Shown here in pieces: positions 9,939-18,670 of a DNA stretch of 35,425 bases. Below the pieces are notes generated by a model. It saw nothing but the letters and a program-made list of their open reading frames with translations, searched no databases and was not told where the DNA came from. Made by a program: the position numbers and the translations under genes. This DNA is from Phycisphaerales bacterium (GTDB taxonomy: Bacteria > Planctomycetota > Phycisphaerae > Phycisphaerales > UBA1924): contig JAKFUN010000101.1 of NCBI GenBank assembly GCA_021732675.1, positions 1 through 35,425 of the forward strand. Direction: 5' to 3'. The stretch's first letter is position 1, and each line of letters begins with the position of its first letter.

Positions 9939-10104
9939 TTTTTTTTCGCGGAGGACTTGCGGGCAGCGTTGGTGCAAGTCATACTTCTCACGTCGCCGGT
10001 CATGGATGACGCAGGTCGACGGTTTAAAACCCTTGCAACGTCTTCTCGGGACGTTTCGGCAAGGCCCTGAGCGATCAGGGTGAATGGTTCAAGGAGCGGA
10101 CCAG

Positions 10105-10968
10105 ATGGCCATGATGAAATCCGCGCGGTCGGGGATGCGTTCTGGTGGGCGATACTCGGCGAGGCATGCAGAGCCGAGCCGGCTTCCCTCCCCTCTCGAT
10201 AGCACGCCCATCAACGAGATCTGGGAGAAGTATGCGAAGGTCAAGGATGAGCCGACCCGCAACTATCTCATGGAGAAGTTCCTCCCGCTCGTGCGTTACA
10301 ACGCGGAGCGGATCCACACCCGCCTGCCCGACGAGGTGGACATCGAGGACCTCATGTCTGCCGGGGTCTTTGGGTTGATGGACGCGATCGACGCGTTTGA
10401 CCTGGAACGCAAGGTCAAGTTTGAAACCTACTGCGCGCCGCGCATTCGCGGGGCGATTCTGGACGAGCTTCGCTCGATGGACTGGGTGCCCCGGCTGGTT
10501 CGCCATCGCACCAGCAAGGTGGATCAGGCCCGGCAGCAGATTGAGAAGGCCACCGGCCAGCCCGCCACCGACGACCAGGTTGCGGACATGCTGCGGGTGG
10601 ACCCAGAGGAGTTTCAGAAGCTCAAACGCGATAGCGAAGCCAAGAGCACGCGCAGCCTCTCGCAGCGAACCTTCGCCAGCGACGGCGGGCGCGAAGTTCG
10701 CGAGATCGACGTGATTCGGGACGAGACGCAGAGCAACCCGCTGTCGGACATGCAGCGTCGCGACATGAAGGAACTGATTACCAAGGGCTTGAGCCGTGCG
10801 GAGCGATTGATCGTGGTGCTCTACTACTACGAGGGCATGACGATGAAGGAGATCGGCTCGACGCTGGATCTCTCGGAGAGCCGCGTGAGCCAGATGCACA
10901 GCTCGATCCTGGCGAGGCTCAAGGCGCAGATGCAGTACCGGATGCGCGAGCTCGAGCCGGTGGAGTAG
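10105..10968 (+). CDS. fliA: RNA polymerase sigma factor for flagellar operon, FliA/WhiG-type
   Basis: YNAERIHTRLPDEVDIEDLMSAGVFGLMDAIDAFD...FETYCAPRIRGAILDELRSMDWVPR and EGMTMKEIGSTLDLSESRVSQMHSSILARL. SD AAGGAG at about 10090 favours ATG 10105; ATG 10084 is an in-frame alternative. Confidence 0.95.
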   Translation: MAMMKSARSGMRSGGRYSARHAEPSRLPSPLDSTPINEIWEKYAKVKDEPTRNYLMEKFLPLVRYNAERIHTRLPDEVDIEDLMSAGVFGLMDAIDAFDLERKVKFETYCAPRIRGAILDELRSMDWVPRLVRHRTSKVDQARQQIEKATGQPATDDQVADMLRVDPEEFQKLKRDSEAKSTRSLSQRTFASDGGREVREIDVIRDETQSNPLSDMQRRDMKELITKGLSRAERLIVVLYYYEGMTMKEIGSTLDLSESRVSQMHSSILARLKAQMQYRMRELEPVE

Positions 10969-11011
10969 TCGGGGCAAGTCCCGGCGTGAAACGTCAACGA
11001 GATGAACACCA

Positions 11012-11036
11012 CCCCACGCCAAGGCGTGGGGTTTTT
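11012..11036 (+). terminator. Rho-independent terminator after fliA
   Basis: Perfect 9-bp stem CCCCACGCC-AA-GGCGTGGGG followed by TTTTT. The 2-nt apex means the terminal pairs probably open. Confidence 0.85.
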
Positions 11037-11038
11037 CG

Positions 11039-11551
11039 TTGGCGGGCGTCTATTGTGAGAGCGTGGGGTTGCTCCGCTCAAACTCGGTGCTGGCGGCGGT
11101 GGCGCTGGGAAGCAACTTGGGCGATCGCCGCGGATTCCTGAACGCGGCGGTCGCGGGGCTGCGGGAGGTTCCGGGCACCACGGTAGAGGCGGTCTCCACG
11201 TTCATCGAGACGGCGCCCGTGGGGGACGTCAGCCAAGGGCCCTTTCTGAACGGGGCGGCGGTGCTGCGTACGTCGTGCTCGGCCCGCGAGCTATTGGAAG
11301 CCTTGCACGCCATCGAGCGGGCCCAAGGGCGCAGCCGCGTCATCGAGCGGCGGTGGGGGCCCCGCACGCTGGATCTGGATCTACTCACCCACGGCGACTT
11401 GGTGAGCACAGAGCCGGAGCTGACCATCCCGCACCCGAGGTTGCACGAACGACGCTTTGTGCTCGAGCCCTTGGCGGAGATCGCGCCGGGGTTGATGGTG
11501 CCAGGGCGCGGAGTGGTGCGCGAGTTGCTGGCAGCCCTAGGCCCTGGTTGA
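11039..11551 (+). CDS. folK: 2-amino-4-hydroxy-6-hydroxymethyldihydropteridine pyrophosphokinase
   Basis: ALGSNLGDRRGFL, VSTFIETAPVG, LLEALHAIERAQGR, RWGPRTLDLDLL, PHPRLHERRFVLEPLAEIAP motifs. The exact start may be 11066 or later. Confidence 0.93.
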   Translation: MAGVYCESVGLLRSNSVLAAVALGSNLGDRRGFLNAAVAGLREVPGTTVEAVSTFIETAPVGDVSQGPFLNGAAVLRTSCSARELLEALHAIERAQGRSRVIERRWGPRTLDLDLLTHGDLVSTEPELTIPHPRLHERRFVLEPLAEIAPGLMVPGRGVVRELLAALGPG

Positions 11552-11585
11552 AGCTTCGCCCGGCGGAGTCTGCGGGGGGTGGGCT

Positions 11586-13016
11586 TTGTGGCGCTGGTGG
11601 CTGGAACCATCCATACCATCGCTCATGGTGTGGCGGCTTTGGCAGTTTCGCGGCGTGAGTCTCTCCTTGGCGACCTTGGCGGGCGTGGGGGGCGTAGGGG
11701 CGATGCCGAACGCGCTGGCCCAGCCCGAGCCGGGCGCGATGCTCGCTCCGAGCGAGGCCCGCGAGCCGGACTCGGAGGTCGTGCTCGCGCTCGAATCGCT
11801 GCGAGCCGCGTATGCGCTGCGGGCCATTACTGAGCGCCAGGCCGTGACGCTTCGGCCCTTGCAAGGCAGCCCGCGCACGAGCCGGCTGTCGCTGCTAGTG
11901 GATCGCGGGGATGGTTCGCTGATTCACCCGCCCCGGGTGGTGCTCAAGCTGGGCGTGCAGCTTCAGGTCGAGGCGATCGGCGACCAACTGCGAGCGATCA
12001 ACCTTCAGAACAAGCTGTTGATCTTCGAGACGGTTCTGTCCGGGCCGGCGTCGCCTGAGACGCTGGGGAAGGTGATCCCTTCGCTCCCGCTGCCGCAGTT
12101 GGGCTGGGCGTTGGCGCCGGACTCTGGTGCCGCGGGCACGCTGCGGATCGATCCGCTGGGCGAGGTGACATTCCTCCGGGCGGACCGGCGCGGGGCCGAG
12201 CAGGAGACGGTGCTGCAGGGGACGAGCCGGCTGGGCCCGGTGGAGTTGGTGATTGATTCCGTCTCGGGCCGGCTGCTGCGGTTGATGGCGGCGCTGGGGT
12301 CGGACGGCACGCGGCTGGAGATCCGCACGGAGGCCGCGGAGCCGCCCGACGCGCCGGGGTGGGGGATCGACCCGGCGGGGCGGACGGTGGTGAAGGCGAT
12401 CTCGGCGCTGCGGGCCACCCCGACCGACGCACAGGTGGGGGCCAGGGCGCCGGGGCTGGGGTTGATGACGCCGTCGTTGACGGCGTGGGACCTGGCCGGA
12501 TCGCTGCGCGAGATGCTGGCGAGCCCGACGCAGGTGGGGAGCGGGAGCACGTACATCGCGCTGGTGCTGTTTCGGGCCTCGGGGCCAGAGCAAGGCGCGG
12601 GGGATGTGGCGCTGAAAGCGGCGCTTGGCCTGGGCGCGGTCAAGAAGGAACTGGACCACCGGCGCCAGCAGGGGCAGCGCTCGCTGGCCCGGCTGATGGT
12701 GCGTCCGGTGGCGGTGCTGGAGTTGGCCGACGTGCAGCCGGCCCGGATCCGCGATCTCGAAGCGCTGTGGAAGGGCTTGGGGGAGGACCTGCTGTGGACC
12801 TCGGGCGGGCACGCGCTGCTGGATCGCTTCGCGCCCGAAGCGTCGGTGGTGGTGGCGTTGATCGATGGCGAGCAGACGCTGCAAGGTGTCTTGCTGGTCG
12901 ATGCGGCGAACACCGGGGCCGACGCGGTGGCGACGCAGTTTCGGGCCATGATGAAAGACCTGTCGCTTCCTGAGGAAGCCCCGGAGGGTGGCGAGGGCGC
13001 TCCTGGGCCAAAGTAA
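11586..13016 (+). CDS. Secreted hypothetical protein
   Basis: 476-aa ORF with signal-like N-terminus (SLATLAGVGGVGAMPNALAQ); no family recognised. Start uncertain. Confidence 0.55.
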   Translation: MWRWWLEPSIPSLMVWRLWQFRGVSLSLATLAGVGGVGAMPNALAQPEPGAMLAPSEAREPDSEVVLALESLRAAYALRAITERQAVTLRPLQGSPRTSRLSLLVDRGDGSLIHPPRVVLKLGVQLQVEAIGDQLRAINLQNKLLIFETVLSGPASPETLGKVIPSLPLPQLGWALAPDSGAAGTLRIDPLGEVTFLRADRRGAEQETVLQGTSRLGPVELVIDSVSGRLLRLMAALGSDGTRLEIRTEAAEPPDAPGWGIDPAGRTVVKAISALRATPTDAQVGARAPGLGLMTPSLTAWDLAGSLREMLASPTQVGSGSTYIALVLFRASGPEQGAGDVALKAALGLGAVKKELDHRRQQGQRSLARLMVRPVAVLELADVQPARIRDLEALWKGLGEDLLWTSGGHALLDRFAPEASVVVALIDGEQTLQGVLLVDAANTGADAVATQFRAMMKDLSLPEEAPEGGEGAPGPK

Positions 13017-13127
13017 GGGCGAGCGCCCGGCGGGGCTGAGTGGCCCGGCGAGATGGCCGAGGTCGATTTGCCGCTATGATTTTGAAAGCCGGGGAACCCC
13101 GCCCGCAGCCGGCCACGGAGAACGAAG

Positions 13128-14570
13128 ATGCCGTATTACACCAAGCTCGGCCTATTGCCCCGCAAGCGCCACGTGCAGTTCCGCCGCCCCGACGGCTGCC
13201 TGTACAGCGAAGAGCTCTTCGGCACCGAGGGCTTTTCGGGCCCCAGCAGCACGATGTACCACATCCACCCGCCGACGCAGGTCTACGGCTGGAAGAGCGT
13301 CTATTCGACGAAGGCCGAATACGTCGAGCAGGACATCATGCGGATGCGCCACGTCATGACGGGGGGCCAGCGCATGGCCCCCAAGGGGGACTTCATCACC
13401 GGGCGGGTGGTGCTGTTCGGCAACAGCGACTGCGAGATGGCGGTGTGCAACCCCGCCGAGCAGTTGAACTATCACTACAAGAACGCGCAGGGCGACGAGT
13501 GCATTTTCATTCACTACGGCTCTGGCGTGTGCCACACCATGCTGGGCACGCTGAAGTTCGGGCCCAAGGACTACCTGGTCATCCCCAAGGGTGTGATCTA
13601 TACCATCATCTGGAACAAGCGCGAGAACGGCCCCGACGGCAAGTCCGCCGACGGGGGCCCGGCGATTGAGAACACGCCCTTTGGTCGCTACCTGCTCATC
13701 GAGACGACCAACGGCAGCCACATCGGCCCGCCGAGCCGCTATGTGAGCAAGGAGCACGGGCAGTATCTGGAGCACGCCCCCTTCTGCGAGCGCGACCTGC
13801 GTTTGCCCGAGCAACCGATGACGTGGGACGTGGCGGGCGACCACCTGGTCCGAATCAAAGCCCGCGATCTTGTCCACGAGTACATGTACCAGTATCACCC
13901 GCTGGACGTGGTGGGGTGGGACGGCTGTTACTACCCGTTTGTCTTCAACGCGGATGACTTCAGCCCGATCACCGGCAAGCTGCACATGCCGCCCCCGATC
14001 CACCAGACCTTCGAGGCGCACAACTTCGTCATCTGCACCTTCGCCCCGCGCATGCTCGACTACCACCCCCAGAGCATCAAGGTGCCGTACAACCACAGCA
14101 ACCTGGACAGCGACGAGGTGTTGTATTACGTCGAGGGCAACTTCGGCAGCCGCAAGGGGGTTGAGGTCGGCAGCCTGACCGCCCACCCGCAGGGGATCCC
14201 GCACGGACCGCACCCCGGGACGATCGAGGCGAGCCTGGCGGCCACCCACACCGCCGAACTCGCGGTGATGTGCGACACATTCAGGCCGCTCTTTCCCACG
14301 AAGGCGGCGATCAACATGGACGACGCGAAGTACCCGGCCAGTTGGCAGGGGCAGCACTTCCCGGGTCTCAGCAGCGGCAAGATGCACCTGAATGGTGTGA
14401 CGGTGCCCCCCGCAAGTGCCGCGGCGTTTCCGAAAGAGGTCCACCCGGTGGAGGTGATCAAGGCGGAGACGGCGACCACGCTCATCCCCGCGCCGGGGAC
14501 CAACGGCCAGCACGGAACGTCCACCCCCAGGCCCACCGGCACCAGCACGGCGAACGTGTGGGCGCCGTGA
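13128..14570 (+). CDS. Homogentisate 1,2-dioxygenase-like protein
   Basis: MPYYTKLGLLPRKRHVQFRRPDGCLYSEELFGTEGFSGPSSTMYHIHPPT, CNPAEQLNYHYKNAQGDECIFIHYGSG, cupin metal-site region (WDGCYYPFVFNADDFSPITGKLHMPPPIHQTFEAHNFVICTFAPR). Confidence 0.85.
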   Translation: MPYYTKLGLLPRKRHVQFRRPDGCLYSEELFGTEGFSGPSSTMYHIHPPTQVYGWKSVYSTKAEYVEQDIMRMRHVMTGGQRMAPKGDFITGRVVLFGNSDCEMAVCNPAEQLNYHYKNAQGDECIFIHYGSGVCHTMLGTLKFGPKDYLVIPKGVIYTIIWNKRENGPDGKSADGGPAIENTPFGRYLLIETTNGSHIGPPSRYVSKEHGQYLEHAPFCERDLRLPEQPMTWDVAGDHLVRIKARDLVHEYMYQYHPLDVVGWDGCYYPFVFNADDFSPITGKLHMPPPIHQTFEAHNFVICTFAPRMLDYHPQSIKVPYNHSNLDSDEVLYYVEGNFGSRKGVEVGSLTAHPQGIPHGPHPGTIEASLAATHTAELAVMCDTFRPLFPTKAAINMDDAKYPASWQGQHFPGLSSGKMHLNGVTVPPASAAAFPKEVHPVEVIKAETATTLIPAPGTNGQHGTSTPRPTGTSTANVWAP

Positions 14571-14873
14571 ATGAGCGAGCCCACTATGTTGATCTTCCGG
14601 GTCCACGCCGTGCAGCAGATGTTCAGGCGCGGAATCTCGGAGGTGGAGGTTCGAGACGTCATCGAAAACGGCGAAGTGATCGAGCAGTATCCCGATGATT
14701 CACCCCATCCCGCGATGCTCACCCTTGGATGGATAGAGTTAGGCGCAGGCAAACTGCCACTGCACGTCGTCAGTTCGTTCGATCACACCACCGGGACGAC
14801 GTACGTCGTGACCGTCTACGAGCCCGATTCCAAACTCTGGGAGGACGGCTTTCGCCGGCGCAAAGACTCATGA
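14571..14873 (+). CDS. DUF4258-like small protein (putative toxin of a TA-like pair)
   Basis: FRVHAVQQMFRRGISEVEVRDVIENGEVIEQYPDD...VSSFDHTTGTTYVVTVYEPD; overlaps the next gene by ATGA. Confidence 0.75.
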   Translation: MSEPTMLIFRVHAVQQMFRRGISEVEVRDVIENGEVIEQYPDDSPHPAMLTLGWIELGAGKLPLHVVSSFDHTTGTTYVVTVYEPDSKLWEDGFRRRKDS

Positions 14874-15094
14874 AATGCCCCGTCTGCAAGCACGGCCGCC
14901 AGATCGAGCGTCACATCACCGTCACGCTCGACCGCGGCCCGGTCACCGTGATCTTCAAGAACGTGCCCGCGCGAGTGTGCGAGAACTGCGGCGAGCAGTT
15001 TGTGGATGAAAAGACCACCGCGAGCCTGCTCGCCCAGGCCGAGGCGGCCGCCAAGAGCGGCGCCGAGATCGAAGTACGGCCCTTCGCGGCGTGA
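14870..15094 (+). CDS. YgiT-type zinc finger protein (MqsA N-terminal-like; putative antitoxin)
   Basis: MKCPVCKHGRQIERHITVTLDRGPVTVIFKNVPARVCENCGEQFVDEKTTASLL; CxxC...CxxC pattern; ATGA overlap with the upstream DUF4258 ORF. Confidence 0.83.
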   Translation: MKCPVCKHGRQIERHITVTLDRGPVTVIFKNVPARVCENCGEQFVDEKTTASLLAQAEAAAKSGAEIEVRPFAA

Positions 15095-15168
15095 GCCCGC
15101 GGGCCGCGCGTGCGCCGCACGCGTCGGCGGGCATCTCGGCGTTTTCCCTCCCGCCCTCCAACTCACCC

Positions 15169-15327
15169 GGACACCACTCCAGCCCGCCCGGAGCACGCTC
15201 CGAAGCAGCGGGGGATTTTTCCGCGCCGCCCGGAGCGTGCCCCAAGCCAAGGGGAGCACGCTCCAAGACAAGGGGAGCGTGCTTTGACTGAACCGGAGCA
15301 CGCTCCGGGCCGATGGGAGAGTGGTCC
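15169..15327. repeat. 21-bp-period tandem array with palindromic 12-bp core GGAGCACGCTCC
   Basis: Core or variants start at 15169, 15190, 15211 (degenerate), 15232, 15253, 15274, 15295, 15316: exact 21-bp spacing over 8 units. Confidence 0.9.
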
Positions 15328-15414
15328 AGGTCTTCCGGAGGGAGGCGGCGCGCCGCCCGGCCCGGGAGCCGAGCCGCCCCGCGACGATCGCGGGTTACCC
15401 CGGAGCCGAGCACA

Positions 15415-16097
15415 TGCCCCGCGCGAGCAAAAACTACATCCCGAGGCCCGACGGGAACTTTGACGCGTGGGTGTCGCAGTATTGCGGGGCGATCAAGGCG
15501 TGGTGGGGGGATCAGGGGCTGGAAGCGAGCGACCTGGAGCCGCTGCTGAACGCGGCCACGGCGTGGCAGAAGGCCTACCCAACCCATATCGCGGCCCAGC
15601 AGCGTGCCGAGGGGGCGCGGCAGGCGAAGGATGCGGCCCGCGTGGCGCTGGAGAAGGAAGTCCGGCCCGTGACCAACTTCGTGCAGGGCTACCCCAAGAC
15701 GACCAACGCCGACCGAGCCGAGATGGGGATCACGGTGCGGGACACTTCGCCGACGCCAGCGCCCGCGCCGTCGTCGCGCCCGCTGGCGCTGGTCGAGAGC
15801 GGGCAGCGGCTCACGCACCAACTGCGGCTGGTGGATGAGTCCAAGCCGACCCGCCGCGCCCGGCCCGCGGGCGTGCTCGGGGCCGAGGTGTGGGTGAAGT
15901 TGGTGGACGCCGACCAACCCGCGCCGACCGACCCCGCCGCGCTCACGTTCCTGACCATGACCACCAAGCCGAGCTTCCGCGCCGAGTTCAAGGCGGGCGA
16001 AGGCGGCAAATCCGCCGTCTCCATGGCCCGCTGGGTCAACACACGCGGCGACAAAGGCCCGTGGTCAGAGATCACGACGGCGACGGTGGCGGCGTGA
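15415..16097 (+). CDS. Uncharacterised paralog family, copy 1 (apparently intact)
   Basis: MPRASKNYIPRPDGNFDAWVSQYCGAIKAWW... ; C-terminal region (WVKL...LTFLTMTTKPSFRAEFKAGEGGKSAVSMARWVNTRGDKGPWSEITTATVAA) shared with copies 2 and 3. Confidence 0.75.
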
Positions 16098-16126
16098 GTC
16101 GCAGCGAGCGGGGCCGGTGGGCGGCG

Positions 16127-18658
16127 CTACTCGCGTGCTGCGGCGAGCGCGAGCGCTGCATTGATGAGGCCCAGGTGCGAGTAGGTCTGCGGAAAGTTGC
16201 CCAGCGCGAGGGCGTGGGCTGGATCCCACTGTTCGGCCAGCAAGCCCGTGGGCCCGGCCTGCGCGAGAATGCCGTCGAACAGGCGGCGGGCGTCGTCCAC
16301 GCGGCCCACTGTGACCATCGCTTCGACTAGCCAGCAGGCGCAGATCACAAACCCGCCCTCGGTGCCCGGCAGCCCGTCGTCGCCGCGATAGCGATAGACG
16401 GTCGCGCCCTGGCGCAGGTGCTTCTCGACCGCCTCGACCGTGGCGGCCCAACGCGGGTCGCTGTGGAGAATAAGGCCGGTAAGCCCGATCGTCAGCGCAG
16501 CGGCGTCAAGGTCGGCGGACCCATAGGCGATCGTGAAGGCGCGAACCGACTCATTCCAGCCCTTTTCCACAACGTCTGCCGCGATGCGGTCGCGCAGTGC
16601 TCGCCATTGGGCGTGGTCCTTGCCGAGCACCGCATCGTGGACCACCAATGCGCGGTCCACCGCGTGCCAGCACATGACCTTGGAGTGGACGTGATGGCGG
16701 CGGGGACCTCTAATCTCCCAGATGCCGTGGTCGGGCTCTTCCCAGCGGGTTTCAACGGCCTGCACCATCGCCCGCACCAGCCGCCACGCGTCGGGCGACA
16801 CGGCCACGCCCGACTCGATCAGGCTCGCCACCATGTGGACGATGGGGCCGAAGACGTCGAGTTGGACCTGTTGGGCGGCGGCGTTGCCGATACGGACGGG
16901 GCGGCTGCCCGCGTACCCGTCGAGTGAACCGATCTCGGCCTCAGAGCCGAGTTCCTCGCCGCGCACGGCGTAGATGGGGCGCAGGCGGTCGGGAGATTCC
17001 AGGCGATCGACGATGCTCGTGAGCCACTCGACGAGCTTCATGGCGTGCCCGGTGTTGCCTAGGCGCAGCAGGGCGGTGGCGGCCATGGCGGCGTCGCGCG
17101 GCCAGCAGAAGCGGTAGTCCCAGTTGCGCACTCCGCCGAGTTGCTCGGGCAGGCTCGTCGTGCCTGCGGCGGCGATCGCCCCGCCTGAGCCATTGCACAG
17201 GGCCTTGATGGTCAGGGCGCTGCGAACAAGGGGCGCGCGCAGCGCGGGCGGAACGCGCAGCGCCCCGGCCCAGCCCGACCAGTGGCGATTGGTCTGGGCG
17301 CGGCGCTGCGGCTCGGGCACGATGCTGGGCTTCAGGTTCGCCGCGCCGAAGCGCAGTTCGAGCGTGACCGCGCCGCCTAGCGATTCCAAGTCAACGCTGG
17401 CCCGGGCCGTCTGGTGCGGGCCGCTCTGCTCGATCGTCCACTCGACGCCTGGGGCGGAAAGAACGCACGGCTCACTAGTGCTGGTGATTTCGACGCCCCC
17501 TTCGCGGAGCTCTAGCGTCGCTGGAACGCGCCCAAAGTCCGGTCGCGGCGCGAAGGTCACGCGGACCCGCCCCCGGCCTTCGAGGACGCGCACCAGATCG
17601 CTGCGGCCGGCCCGCTGGTACGCCCGTCCACCCGAGCAATCGAGGTAGTCCGTGACGGCGAGCCCAGGCCAAGACGTGCGCAGGAGCAGCGAGTCTTCAA
17701 GGTACGACTGCACCGTTGGTGCGGCACCGTTCTCGGGCTCGACAGCGAAGAAGCCGGCCGCGGGGCCGCCGAGCAGTTCCGCGAAGAGCGCGGGCGAGTC
17801 GATGCGGGGGAGGCAGAGCCAGACAATCTTCGCCCCGGGAGTCACGAGCGCGAGGCTGCGCTGGTCGGAGAGTATCGAGTGGCGCTCGATAGGCACCACC
17901 GCGCGACTTCGCAGCCAGCGCTCGCGCTGCTCCGCGAGCAGTTCCAGCGACTCGGCCACGTCGGCGACGCTGGCCACGCTCGCGTCGGCCCCCGTTTCGC
18001 CCGGGCCGACTCTGATCGAGAAGTCCTGGTCGCCCATGGCCGCGAACGCATCCTCGTCGGTCGCATCGTCGCCGAAGAAGACCGTGTGTACCGCCCCCGC
18101 GAGGTACCGAGCCCGCGCGATCGCGTCGCCCTTGTGCAGCGCGGAGAAGCAGAGTTCGACGACCATCGACCCTGGACGGACCGAGACTTCAGGCATGTCG
18201 CCCGCGACCTCGCGTGCCGCGGCGATGATGGCCGGGACATGGGCCGGGTCGGCACGCCGGTAGTGCAGCCCCGCCGCGAGAGGTTTGCGTTCGACCAAGC
18301 AGCCGGGCCAGCGTGCCGCCGCTGCTTCCAGCCGCCGAGCAACGCGAGCCAGCACGCGCTCTACCGAAGCGTCAGGCCCGACCGATGAGACGGATCCATC
18401 CTCCGCCCCGTGGCTCCCGAACAGCACGACGTGGGGAATTGTTCGCGTCACTTCGCGCAGCCAAGACAGCGGCCTGCCGGAAATCACGACAACGCGCGTG
18501 CACGGAAGGCGGGCCAAACGCTCGAGCGCCGCCAGACATCGCGGGTCAACGCGGGCCTCGGCTGGCGTAGAGGTGAGCGCCGAGATCGTCCCGTCGAAGT
18601 CGGTGCCGACGAGCAGGAGCGGAGACGCGGCGAGGGTTTGGAGGCGTGAGCGGGGCAT
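16127..18658 (-). CDS. otsB: Fused trehalose-6-phosphate phosphatase (N-term) and GH15 glycoside hydrolase (C-term)
   Basis: HAD/OtsB motifs LLVGTDFDGTISALTSTPAEA, VVVISGRPLSWL, FFGDDATDEDAFAAMGD; GH15 motifs GGVRNWDYRFCWPRDAAMAATALLRLG, LDGYAGSRPVRIGNAAAQQVQLDVFGPI, GFVICACWLVEAMVTVGRVDDAR. Symbol refers to the N-terminal half. Confidence 0.9.
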   Translation of the reverse strand: MPRSRLQTLAASPLLLVGTDFDGTISALTSTPAEARVDPRCLAALERLARLPCTRVVVISGRPLSWLREVTRTIPHVVLFGSHGAEDGSVSSVGPDASVERVLARVARRLEAAAARWPGCLVERKPLAAGLHYRRADPAHVPAIIAAAREVAGDMPEVSVRPGSMVVELCFSALHKGDAIARARYLAGAVHTVFFGDDATDEDAFAAMGDQDFSIRVGPGETGADASVASVADVAESLELLAEQRERWLRSRAVVPIERHSILSDQRSLALVTPGAKIVWLCLPRIDSPALFAELLGGPAAGFFAVEPENGAAPTVQSYLEDSLLLRTSWPGLAVTDYLDCSGGRAYQRAGRSDLVRVLEGRGRVRVTFAPRPDFGRVPATLELREGGVEITSTSEPCVLSAPGVEWTIEQSGPHQTARASVDLESLGGAVTLELRFGAANLKPSIVPEPQRRAQTNRHWSGWAGALRVPPALRAPLVRSALTIKALCNGSGGAIAAAGTTSLPEQLGGVRNWDYRFCWPRDAAMAATALLRLGNTGHAMKLVEWLTSIVDRLESPDRLRPIYAVRGEELGSEAEIGSLDGYAGSRPVRIGNAAAQQVQLDVFGPIVHMVASLIESGVAVSPDAWRLVRAMVQAVETRWEEPDHGIWEIRGPRRHHVHSKVMCWHAVDRALVVHDAVLGKDHAQWRALRDRIAADVVEKGWNESVRAFTIAYGSADLDAAALTIGLTGLILHSDPRWAATVEAVEKHLRQGATVYRYRGDDGLPGTEGGFVICACWLVEAMVTVGRVDDARRLFDGILAQAGPTGLLAEQWDPAHALALGNFPQTYSHLGLINAALALAAARE

Positions 18659-18670
18659 GGTTGTGTAGGT

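Noticed and set aside
9939-10104. c-di-GMP-I or TPP riboswitch upstream of fliA
   Set aside because: By eye the conserved core motifs are missing; only generic hairpins are seen. Reported as an unassigned structured leader instead.
10075-11022. 315-aa minus-strand ORF antisense to fliA
   Set aside because: Covered by clear sigma-factor coding sequence on the plus strand.
13152-14606. 484-aa minus-strand ORF antisense to the dioxygenase gene
   Set aside because: Frame mirror of a strongly recognisable plus-strand gene; composition typical of shadow ORFs.
15169-15327. CRISPR array
   Set aside because: Period of 21 bp with 9-bp spacers and a palindromic core is too short for CRISPR; no cas genes.
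14955-15917. 320-aa minus-strand ORF spanning the 21-bp array and copy 1
   Set aside because: Mostly antisense of copy 1 and the YgiT-type gene; the heptads arise from the palindromic DNA repeat. Kept as an observation on the array, not as a gene.
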